NCBI GenBank assembly: GCA_017434025.1
Contig: JAFRGC010000013.1
Coordinates: 1 to 64,000 of the forward strand
Length of the DNA stretch: 64,000 bases
Source: Mogibacterium sp.
GTDB lineage: Bacteria; Bacillota; Clostridia; Peptostreptococcales; Anaerovoracaceae
Reading direction: 5' to 3'
A program made the position numbers and the translations under genes. The number at the start of each line of letters is the position of its first letter. The stretch's first letter is position 1. The notes below the pieces were generated by a model, which worked only from the letters and a program-made list of their open reading frames with translations, was not told the origin of the DNA and did no database searches. Below are positions 18,514 through 28,086 of this stretch, one piece after another.

Positions 18514-19057
18514 ACAATATAAAGTGGTCCACTGCACTATCAATGGCAAAAAGGTTGAGCAGGTCGTAGATGTACGCGCGTCACTCACCGACATGCTGCG
18601 CAACGACTTCCGCCTGACTTCTGTCAAGAAAGGCTGTGAAGTAGGCGAGTGCGGCGCATGCACAGTCATCATCAATGGTGAAGGCTTCAACTCCTGCATA
18701 TATCTTGCAGTCTGGGCAGAAGGCAAAGACATCTGGACACTCGAAGGACTGACCGGTCCGGGAGGTGAACTTTCAGATATCCAGCAGGCATTTGTGGATG
18801 AAGGTGCAATCCAGTGTGGATTCTGTACGCCGGGCTTTATCATGACAAGCTGGGAAATCGTGAATTCAGGCAAAGAATATACTGATGACGAGCTCAGGAA
18901 AGCTCTGTCCGGACATCTCTGCAGATGTACCGGATATGAGAACATCTTCCGTGCTGTCAAGAAGACAATGCTCAGGCATCTTGGCAAATACGATGAAGCT
19001 GAGCTTGTCAATTCACAGGGTATTACTGAGTATCCGGAACCAATGCCGTTCAAGTAA
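18506..19057 (+). CDS. xdhC: Xanthine dehydrogenase, 2Fe-2S subunit
   Basis: The 183-residue electron-transfer subunit with two [2Fe-2S] clusters. The plant-type cluster motif (GCEVGECGACTV) and a later Cys are intact, as are the second-cluster motifs QCGFCTPG and CRCTGY. The start overlaps the end of the FAD subunit by 8 nt, so the two are translationally coupled. All eight cluster cysteines are present, unlike the N-terminal domain of XdhD just downstream. The symbol follows the E. coli naming, in which XdhC is the iron-sulfur subunit. Confidence 0.93.
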   Translation: MDRQYKVVHCTINGKKVEQVVDVRASLTDMLRNDFRLTSVKKGCEVGECGACTVIINGEGFNSCIYLAVWAEGKDIWTLEGLTGPGGELSDIQQAFVDEGAIQCGFCTPGFIMTSWEIVNSGKEYTDDELRKALSGHLCRCTGYENIFRAVKKTMLRHLGKYDEAELVNSQGITEYPEPMPFK

Positions 19058-19068
19058 GGAGTACGATC

Positions 19069-19866
19069 ATGGCAACTCAACTATTAATGGCGAAAAGCCC
19101 AGAAGAAGCTGTTAACAACAAAACAGCAACAGCAGCTTTTCTGGCAGGGGGGACAGAGGTAAACCGTCTCGGATCTGATATCGCAGTCAAGGCTGATATG
19201 TTGATCTCACTCAAGAAGTGCAGCGGACTCAGTGACATTACTGAAGCAGACGGTTATATCACTATTGGTTCGATGTGTACTTTCCAAGACCTGATCGAAT
19301 CTGATACTGTACCTTGCTACCTTAAAGAAGCTGCACACTTCATGGCCTCGCGCACAAAGCGCAATATGGCTACTATTGGCGGCAACATCGCTTCGCTCAG
19401 GAGCGATTCCTATCTCATCCCGACTCTCATGGCTGTCGGAGCGGTCCTGGAAATGGAAGGCAATAACGGCTCATGCAGGATCGGAATTGCTGAATACGTA
19501 GACAGAAGTGAAGCAGATGCACTCATCACTTCAGTCACAGTTCCGAAAGAGATCAAAGTGATCTCCAGACGCTTCGCGAATACAGCGCAGAGTCACGCAG
19601 TACTCACGATGAGCGCAGCGCTCACAGAGGAGGGCATCTGGCTTGACGGTGCAGTCAAGAACGTTGGATTGCTTCATTTCTGTGATCTGGAGAAAGCGTT
19701 CCGCGAGGATCCGGATATCAGCGAAGAAGCAATCATTGAGATGGTAAGAGTCTGCACAGGACTTCATACAGCTGATGATATGTTCGGAAGCGACACCTAT
19801 AAGCGCTACCTCATTGCTGTCACCGCTTATGATCTTCACAAACGTCTCGTTGGAAAGGAGGTATAG
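19069..19866 (+). CDS. ygfM: FAD-binding subunit paired with XdhD (YgfM-like)
   Basis: A 265-residue second flavin subunit of the molybdopterin dehydrogenase FAD family, shorter than xdhB. It has the FAD motif FLAGGTEVN (24-32) and the segment MATIGGNIASLRSD. It ends two nt before the xdhD gene and, as recalled, ygfM-xdhD is also the order in E. coli. It probably serves XdhD. How electrons reach this flavin is unclear, because the iron-sulfur domain of XdhD has lost its cysteines. Confidence 0.85.
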   Translation: MATQLLMAKSPEEAVNNKTATAAFLAGGTEVNRLGSDIAVKADMLISLKKCSGLSDITEADGYITIGSMCTFQDLIESDTVPCYLKEAAHFMASRTKRNMATIGGNIASLRSDSYLIPTLMAVGAVLEMEGNNGSCRIGIAEYVDRSEADALITSVTVPKEIKVISRRFANTAQSHAVLTMSAALTEEGIWLDGAVKNVGLLHFCDLEKAFREDPDISEEAIIEMVRVCTGLHTADDMFGSDTYKRYLIAVTAYDLHKRLVGKEV

Positions 19867-19868
19867 AC

Positions 19869-22751
19869 ATGATCAGTTGTACTATTAATGGTAAGAAACG
19901 GTCATTCGATGTCAGTCCTACGATGAGACTGCGCGAAATGCTCCTCCTGAACGGTAATTATGCAGTCAGAGACAGTGATGATGCCGAAGGTTTCTGCGGA
20001 AGTGACACAGTTCTTCTCGACGGCACACCGGTATTTGCCAATCTTGTTCTGGCAGGTGAGGTCGAAGGATGTGAGATCCGCACTCCTGACAGTCTTGGTG
20101 ATTCCCTGCATCTGTCGATAGTGCAGCAGGCACTGATCGATGCCGGAGTCGTCCAGAGCGCATATAATGCTCCAGCGGCAGCATTGCTCATGACATGGCT
20201 GTTTGAAAACAACCCGAATCCTTCCAGAGAAGATGTCAAAGATATTCTCTCAGGCATCTTTATCCGTGATGCCAGCTATGAGCACTATTATCTCGCGGCT
20301 GAACTCATCAAGGAGAAACTTGCGGGCGGAGAATACCGTACAGAGATAGCGCCTGAATTCAGGCCGCATCTCAAGGCAATAGGCAAGAACATGCCGAAGG
20401 TCGATGCGCCTCAGCTGGTTTCCGGCGAGAAAGCGTTCGTTGAAGACTATGTCGTTCCGGAGACCAACTATATGGTCGTTCTTCGTTCGCCATACGCACA
20501 GGCATATGTCAATAAGATCGATACCTCTGAGGCAGAGAAGGTCCCTGGCGTTCTCAAGATCATAACAGCATTCAACTGCCCGGATGTGACTTACATGTCT
20601 GCAGGCCAGGGCAATCCGGAACCGTCACCGCACGACAGGAAACTTCTCAACAGAAAAGTCAGACACGTCGGTGACAGAGTCGCTGCGATCGTGGCTGAGA
20701 CACTTGAGGCTGCGATCCGTGCCAGAGATCTGATCGAAGTCGAATATGAACCGCTCGATGCGGTATTTACTGTCGAAGAAGCAATGGCAGAAGGCGCACC
20801 GCGCGTACACAACGGTTACGTTCAGTACAATTCGGGAGCTCCTGCTGACCTGGATGAATACAACAAGAAATTATCCGGAGACGAGAGAGAAGGCAAAGTA
20901 GTCTATCAGTTCCCGCTGCATGGAGATATTCTTCACAACGTTGCAGCAGCGAATCACGGCGGAATAGGTGATGTAGACGCTGCATTCAAGGAATCTGATG
21001 CCATCGTGGAGGCTACTTACCAGACAAGCCAGATCCAGCATACACCGCTTGAAACACATATCTGCTTCGCCAGAATGGAGAATGGACGCCTTATCGTGCA
21101 TGCCAGCACACAGGTACCGTACCATGTACGCAGGATCATCGGATGGATCACCGGCCTTCCGGAGAACAAGATCAGAGTTATCAAAACACGTGTCGGCGGC
21201 GGTTACGGTTCCAAGCAGGATATTCTGGTAGAAGACCTGACTGCTTACGCGGCATTTATCACCGGCAAACCGGTGCTTTATCACAATACACGCGAGGAGG
21301 AGTTCATCGCGAATTCCACCAGGCACCCAATGCGTGTCCATGTCAAGATGGGCGGTAAGAAAGACGGCAGCATCAACGCGATCTACATGAAAGTCGATGC
21401 AAATACCGGACCTTACGGTAACCACGCACTTACAGTGCCTATGAACAGCTGCTCGAAAACATTGCCGCTGTTCAAATGTGACAACATGAAATACGATCTT
21501 ACGATCTACTATACGAATATACCTCCTGCAGGCGCATATCAGGGATATGGAACGCCTAAGGGAACCTATGGCTTGATGATGGCTATGTGTGAGCTGGCTG
21601 AGAAACTCGGCGTTGATTATAAAGAGATGGTTCTCAAGAATCACGTAGAGGAAGGCTATATGCTCAACATTCTCAAAGGTCTCGGAGAAGGACGTGAAGG
21701 AAATGTAGTTCCGGTCGGTTCCTGCGGACTGAGAGAAGCCGTCGAGAAAGGCTGCGAAATGATCGAATGGGGCAAGCGCGTGGAGAGCGATGACCCTGAC
21801 TGGAAGATCGGCAAAGGATTTGCAATGATCATGCAGGGTTCCGGACTTCCGGGTCTGGATCAGTCCAACGCGATCTGCAAGCTTGAAACTGACGGAACTG
21901 TGATAGTGACCAGCGGCGCCGCAGACATTGGTACCGGTCTTGACACGATCATAGCAAAATCTACAAGCGATATCCTGTGCATGCCGATGGAAAGGATCAC
22001 TGTACTGTCTGGCGATACCGATTCCGGCGCATTCGATACCGGATCCTACGCTTCTTCAGGAACATTCTTCAGCGGCAACGCTGCGATCAATGCTCTGACC
22101 AATATGAAGAACAAGATCCTTGCCGAAGCTGCTTACCAGCTGGGAGAGGAAGAGGATGATCTTGAACTCAGATGGCCGGGAGAGGTGCACTCCACCAAGA
22201 CCGGAGCAGTACTCACATATTATGATATCTCTCATACAGCAACATCCGGAACAGGACATGGACAGCTGATCACTCCGGGAAGCTACACGACAATGGCTTC
22301 GTCAGTACCGTATGGAGCGCATTTCGCTCAGGTAGCAGTCAATATCAAGACCGGAGAAGTCAAAGTCCAGAAATTCTCTGCGGTACAGGATGCCGGCACA
22401 CCAATCAATCCGGAAGCTGCGCTTTGCCAGATGTATGGAGCTGCACTCAAGTCGATCGGACATACACTGTATGAAGATATGAAACTCGACAAGGATGGCC
22501 GCTGCGTCAATGCCAACATGACTGATTACGGTGTTCCGATGATTTCCGAGCAGCCAGATGATTTCAAGGCAGTGCTCATTGATGTTGATGACTATCACGG
22601 TCCGTTCGGAGCGAAATCCATCTCTGAGATCGCCTGCAACGGTGCTGCACCGGCAATCGGCAATGCGATACATGATGCGTGCGGAGTCTGGATGAGAAGC
22701 TGGCCGATGAGTCCTGAGAAGATACTGAAAGAACTTGGCAAAATCAAATGA
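19869..22751 (+). CDS. xdhD: XdhD-type molybdenum hydroxylase with degenerate FeS domain
   Basis: A 960-residue fusion of an N-terminal 2Fe-2S-like domain (1-160), a hammerhead domain (from about 185) and a molybdenum-binding domain (cofactor motif GGGYGSKQD, catalytic E920). The Fe-S domain keeps its fold signature but seven of eight expected cysteines are gone: the first motif has D38, C43, D46 and N58, and the second has S97, N100, I132 and D134. As I recall, E. coli XdhD has the same losses, so this is a conserved family trait and not local decay. The start follows AAAGGAGG. Its substrate is not established; purines are likely from context. Confidence 0.9.
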   Translation: MISCTINGKKRSFDVSPTMRLREMLLLNGNYAVRDSDDAEGFCGSDTVLLDGTPVFANLVLAGEVEGCEIRTPDSLGDSLHLSIVQQALIDAGVVQSAYNAPAAALLMTWLFENNPNPSREDVKDILSGIFIRDASYEHYYLAAELIKEKLAGGEYRTEIAPEFRPHLKAIGKNMPKVDAPQLVSGEKAFVEDYVVPETNYMVVLRSPYAQAYVNKIDTSEAEKVPGVLKIITAFNCPDVTYMSAGQGNPEPSPHDRKLLNRKVRHVGDRVAAIVAETLEAAIRARDLIEVEYEPLDAVFTVEEAMAEGAPRVHNGYVQYNSGAPADLDEYNKKLSGDEREGKVVYQFPLHGDILHNVAAANHGGIGDVDAAFKESDAIVEATYQTSQIQHTPLETHICFARMENGRLIVHASTQVPYHVRRIIGWITGLPENKIRVIKTRVGGGYGSKQDILVEDLTAYAAFITGKPVLYHNTREEEFIANSTRHPMRVHVKMGGKKDGSINAIYMKVDANTGPYGNHALTVPMNSCSKTLPLFKCDNMKYDLTIYYTNIPPAGAYQGYGTPKGTYGLMMAMCELAEKLGVDYKEMVLKNHVEEGYMLNILKGLGEGREGNVVPVGSCGLREAVEKGCEMIEWGKRVESDDPDWKIGKGFAMIMQGSGLPGLDQSNAICKLETDGTVIVTSGAADIGTGLDTIIAKSTSDILCMPMERITVLSGDTDSGAFDTGSYASSGTFFSGNAAINALTNMKNKILAEAAYQLGEEEDDLELRWPGEVHSTKTGAVLTYYDISHTATSGTGHGQLITPGSYTTMASSVPYGAHFAQVAVNIKTGEVKVQKFSAVQDAGTPINPEAALCQMYGAALKSIGHTLYEDMKLDKDGRCVNANMTDYGVPMISEQPDDFKAVLIDVDDYHGPFGAKSISEIACNGAAPAIGNAIHDACGVWMRSWPMSPEKILKELGKIK

Positions 22752-22865
22752 TATAACGATATGATATTATCGTAAAGTTTATATACAGATCATTGTAGAA
22801 TCTAACGGTGCAGTCCGTTGATGCTGACGACTGCACTGCAGTATTGCAGGAAGGGAGGAAAATCT
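22752..22865 (+). other. Spacer with small hairpins before ssnA
   Basis: This 114-nt gap holds two modest inverted repeats: ACGATA..TATCGT near 22757-22773 and GTGCAGTC (22808-22815) with GACTGCAC (22829-22836). The second can compete with AACGG..CCGTT. No T run follows either. No clear promoter was found. It may tune mRNA stability or attenuation between xdhD and ssnA. Confidence 0.3.
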
Positions 22866-24206
22866 ATGCTATTAATCGGAAACGGACAATTGATCACACG
22901 GGATCCGGAGTTTCCTTATCTTAAAGACGGAGCTGTCGTGACAGACGGTGAAGTCATCAAAGCTGTAGGAACTCTGGCAGATATGAAGGCTGCATATCCT
23001 GATGCTGAATTCGTTGACGCTAAGGGCGGCATTATCATGCCGGGCCTGATCAATGCCCATACGCATATCTATTCAGGTCTTGCAAGAGGTCTTGCAATAG
23101 AGGGCAATAATCCTACGAATTTCTTCGAAGTACTGGACGGCACTTGGTGGGCAATCGACCGTCATCTGACGATTGACGGTACCAAAGCATGTGCGTATGC
23201 GACCATCCTCGACTGCATCAGAGACGGTGTAACGACGATCTTCGATCATCATGCGAGCTTCTGCGAGATCCCGGGTTCACTTTTCGCAATCAAAGACGTT
23301 GCGAAAGAACTCGGCATGAGGTCCTGTCTGTGCTACGAGGTTTCTGAGAGAGACGGAGAAGAGAAAACTCTTCAGAGTATCCAGGAGAACGCTGAATTCG
23401 CGAAATGGGCAATCAAAGAAGACGATGACATGATCAAGGCTATGTTCGGTGGTCATGCTCTCTTCACGATATCAGACAAGACCTTCGAGAAGATGGTTGA
23501 GGCCAATGATGGTATGACAGGTTTCCATATTCACATCGCAGAAGGTATGAACGATGTATATGACAGCCTCCGCAATTACGGCTGCCGTCCGGTCAATAGA
23601 CTTCTATATAATGGCCTGCTCGGTGACAGGACCCTCCTCGGGCACTGCATCCATGTCAGCCCGGCTGAAATGGACATCATCAAAGAGACCGGTACTATGG
23701 TCGTAAACAACCCAGAGTCCAACATGGGCAACGCGGTAGGATGTGCTCCTGTGCTCCAAATGATGGCCAAGGGTATCATGGTAGGTATGGGAACAGATGC
23801 TTATACGCATGATATGCTCGAGAGCCTTAAGGTATTCCTGATCATCCAGAGGCACAATGCCGCAATGCCGAACGTTGCATGGGGCGAAGCAATGAGCATG
23901 CTGTTCGATAACAACCGCAAGATCGCTGCGAAGTACTTCAAGAAGCCTCTCGGCATTCTCAAAGAAGGCGCTGCTGCAGATGTCATCGTAATGGACTACA
24001 AACCGTTCACACCGTTCTCAGATGAGAATATTGACGGACATATGCTGTTTGGTATGATGGGCAAGAACTGCAGGACAACGATCATCAATGGCAAGGTATT
24101 ATATAAAGACAGAGAGTTTGTCGGTATAGACGAAGAGGCGATCAATGCCTGGACGCTGGAGCAGAGCAAGAAGCTCTGGGGCGAACTCAATCACAGAGTT
24201 TATTAA
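22866..24206 (+). CDS. ssnA: SsnA-type amidohydrolase/aminohydrolase
   Basis: A 446-residue metal-dependent amidohydrolase related to guanine and chlorohydrolase deaminases. The N-terminal metal site is HTH (65 and 67, in NAHTHIYSG); further landmarks are DHHAS, HIHIAEG, LGHCIHV and the metal Asp in GMGTDAY. SsnA is a standard member of the anaerobic purine/urate degradation set, but its exact substrate is not known to me with certainty. The start is ATG at 22866, after GGGAGG; an in-frame ATG at 22818 has no site. YgfK follows 12 nt later. Confidence 0.88.
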   Translation: MLLIGNGQLITRDPEFPYLKDGAVVTDGEVIKAVGTLADMKAAYPDAEFVDAKGGIIMPGLINAHTHIYSGLARGLAIEGNNPTNFFEVLDGTWWAIDRHLTIDGTKACAYATILDCIRDGVTTIFDHHASFCEIPGSLFAIKDVAKELGMRSCLCYEVSERDGEEKTLQSIQENAEFAKWAIKEDDDMIKAMFGGHALFTISDKTFEKMVEANDGMTGFHIHIAEGMNDVYDSLRNYGCRPVNRLLYNGLLGDRTLLGHCIHVSPAEMDIIKETGTMVVNNPESNMGNAVGCAPVLQMMAKGIMVGMGTDAYTHDMLESLKVFLIIQRHNAAMPNVAWGEAMSMLFDNNRKIAAKYFKKPLGILKEGAAADVIVMDYKPFTPFSDENIDGHMLFGMMGKNCRTTIINGKVLYKDREFVGIDEEAINAWTLEQSKKLWGELNHRVY

Positions 24207-24218
24207 CGGGAGGTACAT

Positions 24219-27200
24219 ATGAGCGACATTATGCGTCCAATGCCGTACAAGCACCTGCTCGACTGGGTGCTGGAAGAGTACGGGAAAAGCAACAGTATTT
24301 TCGGTGTTTCCAAGTTCGTAAAACACACTGACGGTCAGGCGCTTCCGATCTTCGATGAGAAGATAGAGTCGCCGTATGGACCTGCAGCAGGACCTAACAC
24401 ACAGCTGACACAGAACATCGTGGCTGCTTATCTGGCCGGTTCAAGATTCTTCGAGCTCAAGACAGTTCAGAAGATGGACGGAGCAGAACTCGCTGCATGT
24501 GTTGCAAAACCATGTATCACTGCTCATGATGAGTGCTACAACTGTGAATGGTCAACTGAGCTGTACGTACCGCAGGCATATGAGGAATACGTCAAGGCAT
24601 GGTTCCTCTGCAAGATCCTGGCTAAGGAACTCGGTCTCGGTGATCCTGAAGGATTTGTATTCAACATGTCCGTTGGATATGATCTGGAAGGAATCAAGAC
24701 TGAGAAGGTCAATAAGTTTATTGAAGAAATGAAGGATGCTTCAGAAACTGAAGTATTCAAGAACGCAATGGAGGTATCTCTCCAGGCAGTCAAAGACGGA
24801 AGATTCAGACGTGTCGATGAGGAATTCATCAAGAGCATCCCTGCAAGGATCTCGAATTCTATTACTGAGTCAACACTTCACGGATGCCCGCCGGATGAGA
24901 TCGAGAGAATCGCTTCTTACCTCATCACGGAGAAGAACCTCAATACATTCATCAAGTGCAATCCGACACTGCTCGGCTATGAGTTCGCAAGAACACGTCT
25001 CGATTCACTGGGTTTCGATTACATCGTATTCGACGACCATCACTTCCTGGAGGATCTCCAGTGGGCGGACGCTATACCAATGTTCGAGCGTCTGCAGAAG
25101 CTGTGCGACGAGAGAGGACTTGAGTTTGGTGTCAAGATCACCAATACGTTCCCGGTAGATGTCAAGGCAGGCGAGCTCCCGTCAGAGGAGATGTATATGT
25201 CCGGCCGCAGCCTGTTCCCACTGTCGATCGCTCTTGCTGAGAAACTGACAAGACAGTTCGACGGCAAACTGAGGATCAGCTATTCCGGCGGTGCAGACTA
25301 CTTCAATATCAAAGAGATATTTGAGGCAGGCATATGGCCGATCACAATGGCTACTACGATCCTCAAACCGGGTGGATATCAAAGAATGTCGCAGATCGGC
25401 GAACTTCTTATGGGATGCGGCAGTGAGCGTTTCCACGGCGTAGACAAAGAGAAAGCTGCTGCACTTGTAGAGCTTTCGCAGGGAGAACGCAACCGCAAGC
25501 AGATCAAACCGCTTCCTGACCGCAAGAACGGTGAGCAGCTGCCTATGCTCGACTGCTTCACAGCACCTTGCAGCGGCGGATGCCCGATCAATCAGGACAT
25601 CCCGGCTTACCTTGAGGCTATGGAAAAGGGCAGACCTGAAGATGCTTTCAGGATCATCCTTGAGAAGAACGCACTTCCGTTCATCACAGGAACGATTTGT
25701 CCTCATACATGCGCTGACAGATGTATGCGCAATCACTATGAGTCGGCTCTCAGGATCCGTGAAGTCAAGCTGATGGCTGCAGAGCAGGGTTCTGCCAGAG
25801 TTGCCAAGCAGCTCCATGCACCAGCTATAACCAGTGACAAGAAAGTAGCTATTATCGGCGGAGGCCCTGCAGGTCTTGCAACAGCTTCCTTCCTGAGCCG
25901 CGCCGGAGTCGATGTGACATTATTCGAAAAGCGTAAGAGACTGGGCGGCGTACCTCGCTACGTGATCCCTGAATTCAGGATCAGCGAAGATGCTATCAAC
26001 AAGGATGTAGCACTCTGCTCAGCATATGGCGCTAAGATCGTCAAGGGAAGAGAGATCGTTTCGATCAACAAGCTGAAAGAAGAAGGCTACACTGATTTCG
26101 TGATCTGTATCGGAGCATGGGCAGAAGGCCGCAAGACTCTTAAGTACGGAAAAGAGATCGATGCGCTCGAATTCCTCTTTGACGTCAAGAACGCTCCGGA
26201 TACAGATAATATCGGAAGAGCAGAGCTCGGTACTGTCAGACTGGGAACTGATGTAGTAGTAATCGGCGGCGGCAATACTGCTATGGACGTAGCAAGAGCT
26301 GCAAAGAGACAGCCTGGAGTAGAGCATGTCCGCCTCGTATACCGCAGGACCAGAAGATACATGCCTGCTGATGAGGAAGAACTGCAGATGGCGATCGATG
26401 ACGGAGTAGAGTTCATGGAACTCCTTGCTCCGGAAGGCGTAGAGAACGGCAAGCTGAAATGCGAAGTATGTGTCCTCGGTGCGCCAGATGAAAGCGGCAG
26501 ACGTTCACCTGTAGGAACAGGAGAGTATACAGAAGTACCTGCTACAGCTGTTATCGCAGCTGTCGGAGAGAGGATCCATTCTGGCCTCTATCAGTCAGCA
26601 GGTGTTCAGCTCGACAGCAAAGGCAAACCTGTAGTAGACGAGAACCTCATGACTACAGTTCCTGGCATTTACGCAGCAGGAGACTGCCGCAGAGGCCCGG
26701 CAACCGTTGTCAAGGCGATCGCTGATGCACAGATGATAGCTTCTGCAATCATCGGAGCAGACTTTGATAAGTATGCTGAACTCAATGCAGATGGAAAGAT
26801 GGACAAACTCCTCGACAGGAAGGGCAACCTTGCTGATCCGCCTGCTGACAAAGCAGATGACCGCTGCCTAGGCTGCTCGACAGTATGTGAGGTATGCGCG
26901 GATGTATGTCCTAACAGAGCAAATGTTGTCGTTGATGTACCGGGATTTGAGAAACCTCAGATTCTCCATGTCGACGGCATGTGCAACGAGTGCGGTAACT
27001 GCGCAGTATTCTGCCCGTACAGCGGCCGTCCGTTCAAAGACAAATTCACATTGTTCTGGAGCGAAGAAGACTTCACTGACAGCGAGAACAACGGATTCCT
27101 GGTACTTGACGGATCCAAAGTGCGCGTCAGACTGTTCGGAAACGTTTCGGAACACGACACAGCAGATCCTAAGTGCACACTGCCGGCAGGCATCCTTGCA

Positions 27201-27245
27201 TTTATCAAAGCTGTGATCGGTAATTATTCATATCTTATCGGTTGA
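24219..27245 (+). CDS. ygfK: YgfK, multi-domain flavin/iron-sulfur oxidoreductase
   Basis: A 1008-residue protein annotated in other genomes as a putative selenate reductase subunit. Domains in order: a dihydroorotate dehydrogenase-like part (about 1-430), a GltD-like Fe-S helical region with four-cysteine spacing (about 447-515), a FAD fold (IIGGGPAGLA near 548), a NAD(P) fold (VIGGGNTAMD near 685), and C-terminal Cys motifs CLGCSTVCEVC and CNECGNCAVFC for [4Fe-4S] clusters. It probably moves electrons from NAD(P)H to a purine or pyrimidine-like ring intermediate. The old selenate role is doubtful here, since all neighbours are purine genes. Confidence 0.9.
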   Translation: MSDIMRPMPYKHLLDWVLEEYGKSNSIFGVSKFVKHTDGQALPIFDEKIESPYGPAAGPNTQLTQNIVAAYLAGSRFFELKTVQKMDGAELAACVAKPCITAHDECYNCEWSTELYVPQAYEEYVKAWFLCKILAKELGLGDPEGFVFNMSVGYDLEGIKTEKVNKFIEEMKDASETEVFKNAMEVSLQAVKDGRFRRVDEEFIKSIPARISNSITESTLHGCPPDEIERIASYLITEKNLNTFIKCNPTLLGYEFARTRLDSLGFDYIVFDDHHFLEDLQWADAIPMFERLQKLCDERGLEFGVKITNTFPVDVKAGELPSEEMYMSGRSLFPLSIALAEKLTRQFDGKLRISYSGGADYFNIKEIFEAGIWPITMATTILKPGGYQRMSQIGELLMGCGSERFHGVDKEKAAALVELSQGERNRKQIKPLPDRKNGEQLPMLDCFTAPCSGGCPINQDIPAYLEAMEKGRPEDAFRIILEKNALPFITGTICPHTCADRCMRNHYESALRIREVKLMAAEQGSARVAKQLHAPAITSDKKVAIIGGGPAGLATASFLSRAGVDVTLFEKRKRLGGVPRYVIPEFRISEDAINKDVALCSAYGAKIVKGREIVSINKLKEEGYTDFVICIGAWAEGRKTLKYGKEIDALEFLFDVKNAPDTDNIGRAELGTVRLGTDVVVIGGGNTAMDVARAAKRQPGVEHVRLVYRRTRRYMPADEEELQMAIDDGVEFMELLAPEGVENGKLKCEVCVLGAPDESGRRSPVGTGEYTEVPATAVIAAVGERIHSGLYQSAGVQLDSKGKPVVDENLMTTVPGIYAAGDCRRGPATVVKAIADAQMIASAIIGADFDKYAELNADGKMDKLLDRKGNLADPPADKADDRCLGCSTVCEVCADVCPNRANVVVDVPGFEKPQILHVDGMCNECGNCAVFCPYSGRPFKDKFTLFWSEEDFTDSENNGFLVLDGSKVRVRLFGNVSEHDTADPKCTLPAGILAFIKAVIGNYSYLIG

Positions 27246-27264
27246 TCACAAGAAGGACTATTCG

Positions 27265-28056
27265 ATGCTTATATACATCAAAGGGGCGGGGGATCTGGCA
27301 AGCGGAATAGCGTTGAGACTTCATCACGCGCGATTCAAAATCGTGATGACTGATCTTCCTGTGCCTACAGCAGTACGCAGGACGGTGGCTTTCTCGGAAG
27401 CCATCCGTCTCGGCAGTACTATGGTAGAAGATGTCAAAGCAGAGAGAGCAGATACAGTTGAGCAGGTCAGGAACTGCATTTCACGGGGTGTTATCCCTGT
27501 AGTTCCTGTTCCTGCTGATCAGGTCATTAACAGCCTCCATCCTGAGGTGATCATAGATGCAATCATTGCCAAGAGGAATCTTGGCACGAATATCGATGAT
27601 GCGCAGCTTGTGATCGGCGTCGGTCCAGGTTTTACTGCTGGCGAGGACTGTCATGCAGTTATCGAAACGAAGCGCGGTCACAATCTGGGCAGAGTCATCC
27701 ATGAAGGTTCCGCTATCCCAAATACAGGGATACCGGGCGAGATCGGGGGAGAGACAGTTAACCGTGTTATAAGGGCACCTATAGATGGCATATTCCATCC
27801 TGCTAAGGATTTCGGAAATGTTGTCTATAAAGGGGACATCGTAGCTTATGTTGACGGGACACCTGTATTTACTGTGATCAGCGGAATAATCAGGGGGATG
27901 CTTCAGGACGGAGTGTATGTCACCAAAGGTTTCAAATGCGGTGATGTCGACCCGAGAGGCACTTCTGTCGACTTTATGACTGTATCTGATAAAGCAATGG
28001 CAATAGCCGGCGGCGCGCTTGAGGCAGTAGCAGCATTTGCCGCAGATCAGCGCTGA
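27265..28056 (+). CDS. yqeB: YqeB, selenium-dependent molybdenum hydroxylase maturation
   Basis: A 263-residue protein of the YqeB/EF2563 family, which has a Rossmann-like N-terminus (GAGDLASGIA, 7-16). It marks genomes with selenium-dependent molybdenum hydroxylases and is thought to help place labile selenium in the cofactor. It follows ygfK by 19 nt and precedes an RnfB-like ferredoxin and a fused xanthine dehydrogenase. The YqeC partner is fused to MocA at 3988-5349. Its exact reaction is unknown. Confidence 0.9.
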   Translation: MLIYIKGAGDLASGIALRLHHARFKIVMTDLPVPTAVRRTVAFSEAIRLGSTMVEDVKAERADTVEQVRNCISRGVIPVVPVPADQVINSLHPEVIIDAIIAKRNLGTNIDDAQLVIGVGPGFTAGEDCHAVIETKRGHNLGRVIHEGSAIPNTGIPGEIGGETVNRVIRAPIDGIFHPAKDFGNVVYKGDIVAYVDGTPVFTVISGIIRGMLQDGVYVTKGFKCGDVDPRGTSVDFMTVSDKAMAIAGGALEAVAAFAADQR

Positions 28057-28086
28057 ACAGGCCGCCTGTGTTTCCTGGAGAAAAAT

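Noticed and set aside
22752-22865. A molybdenum cofactor riboswitch before ssnA
   Set aside because: Only two small hairpins are present; the long multi-stem Moco pattern is not there.
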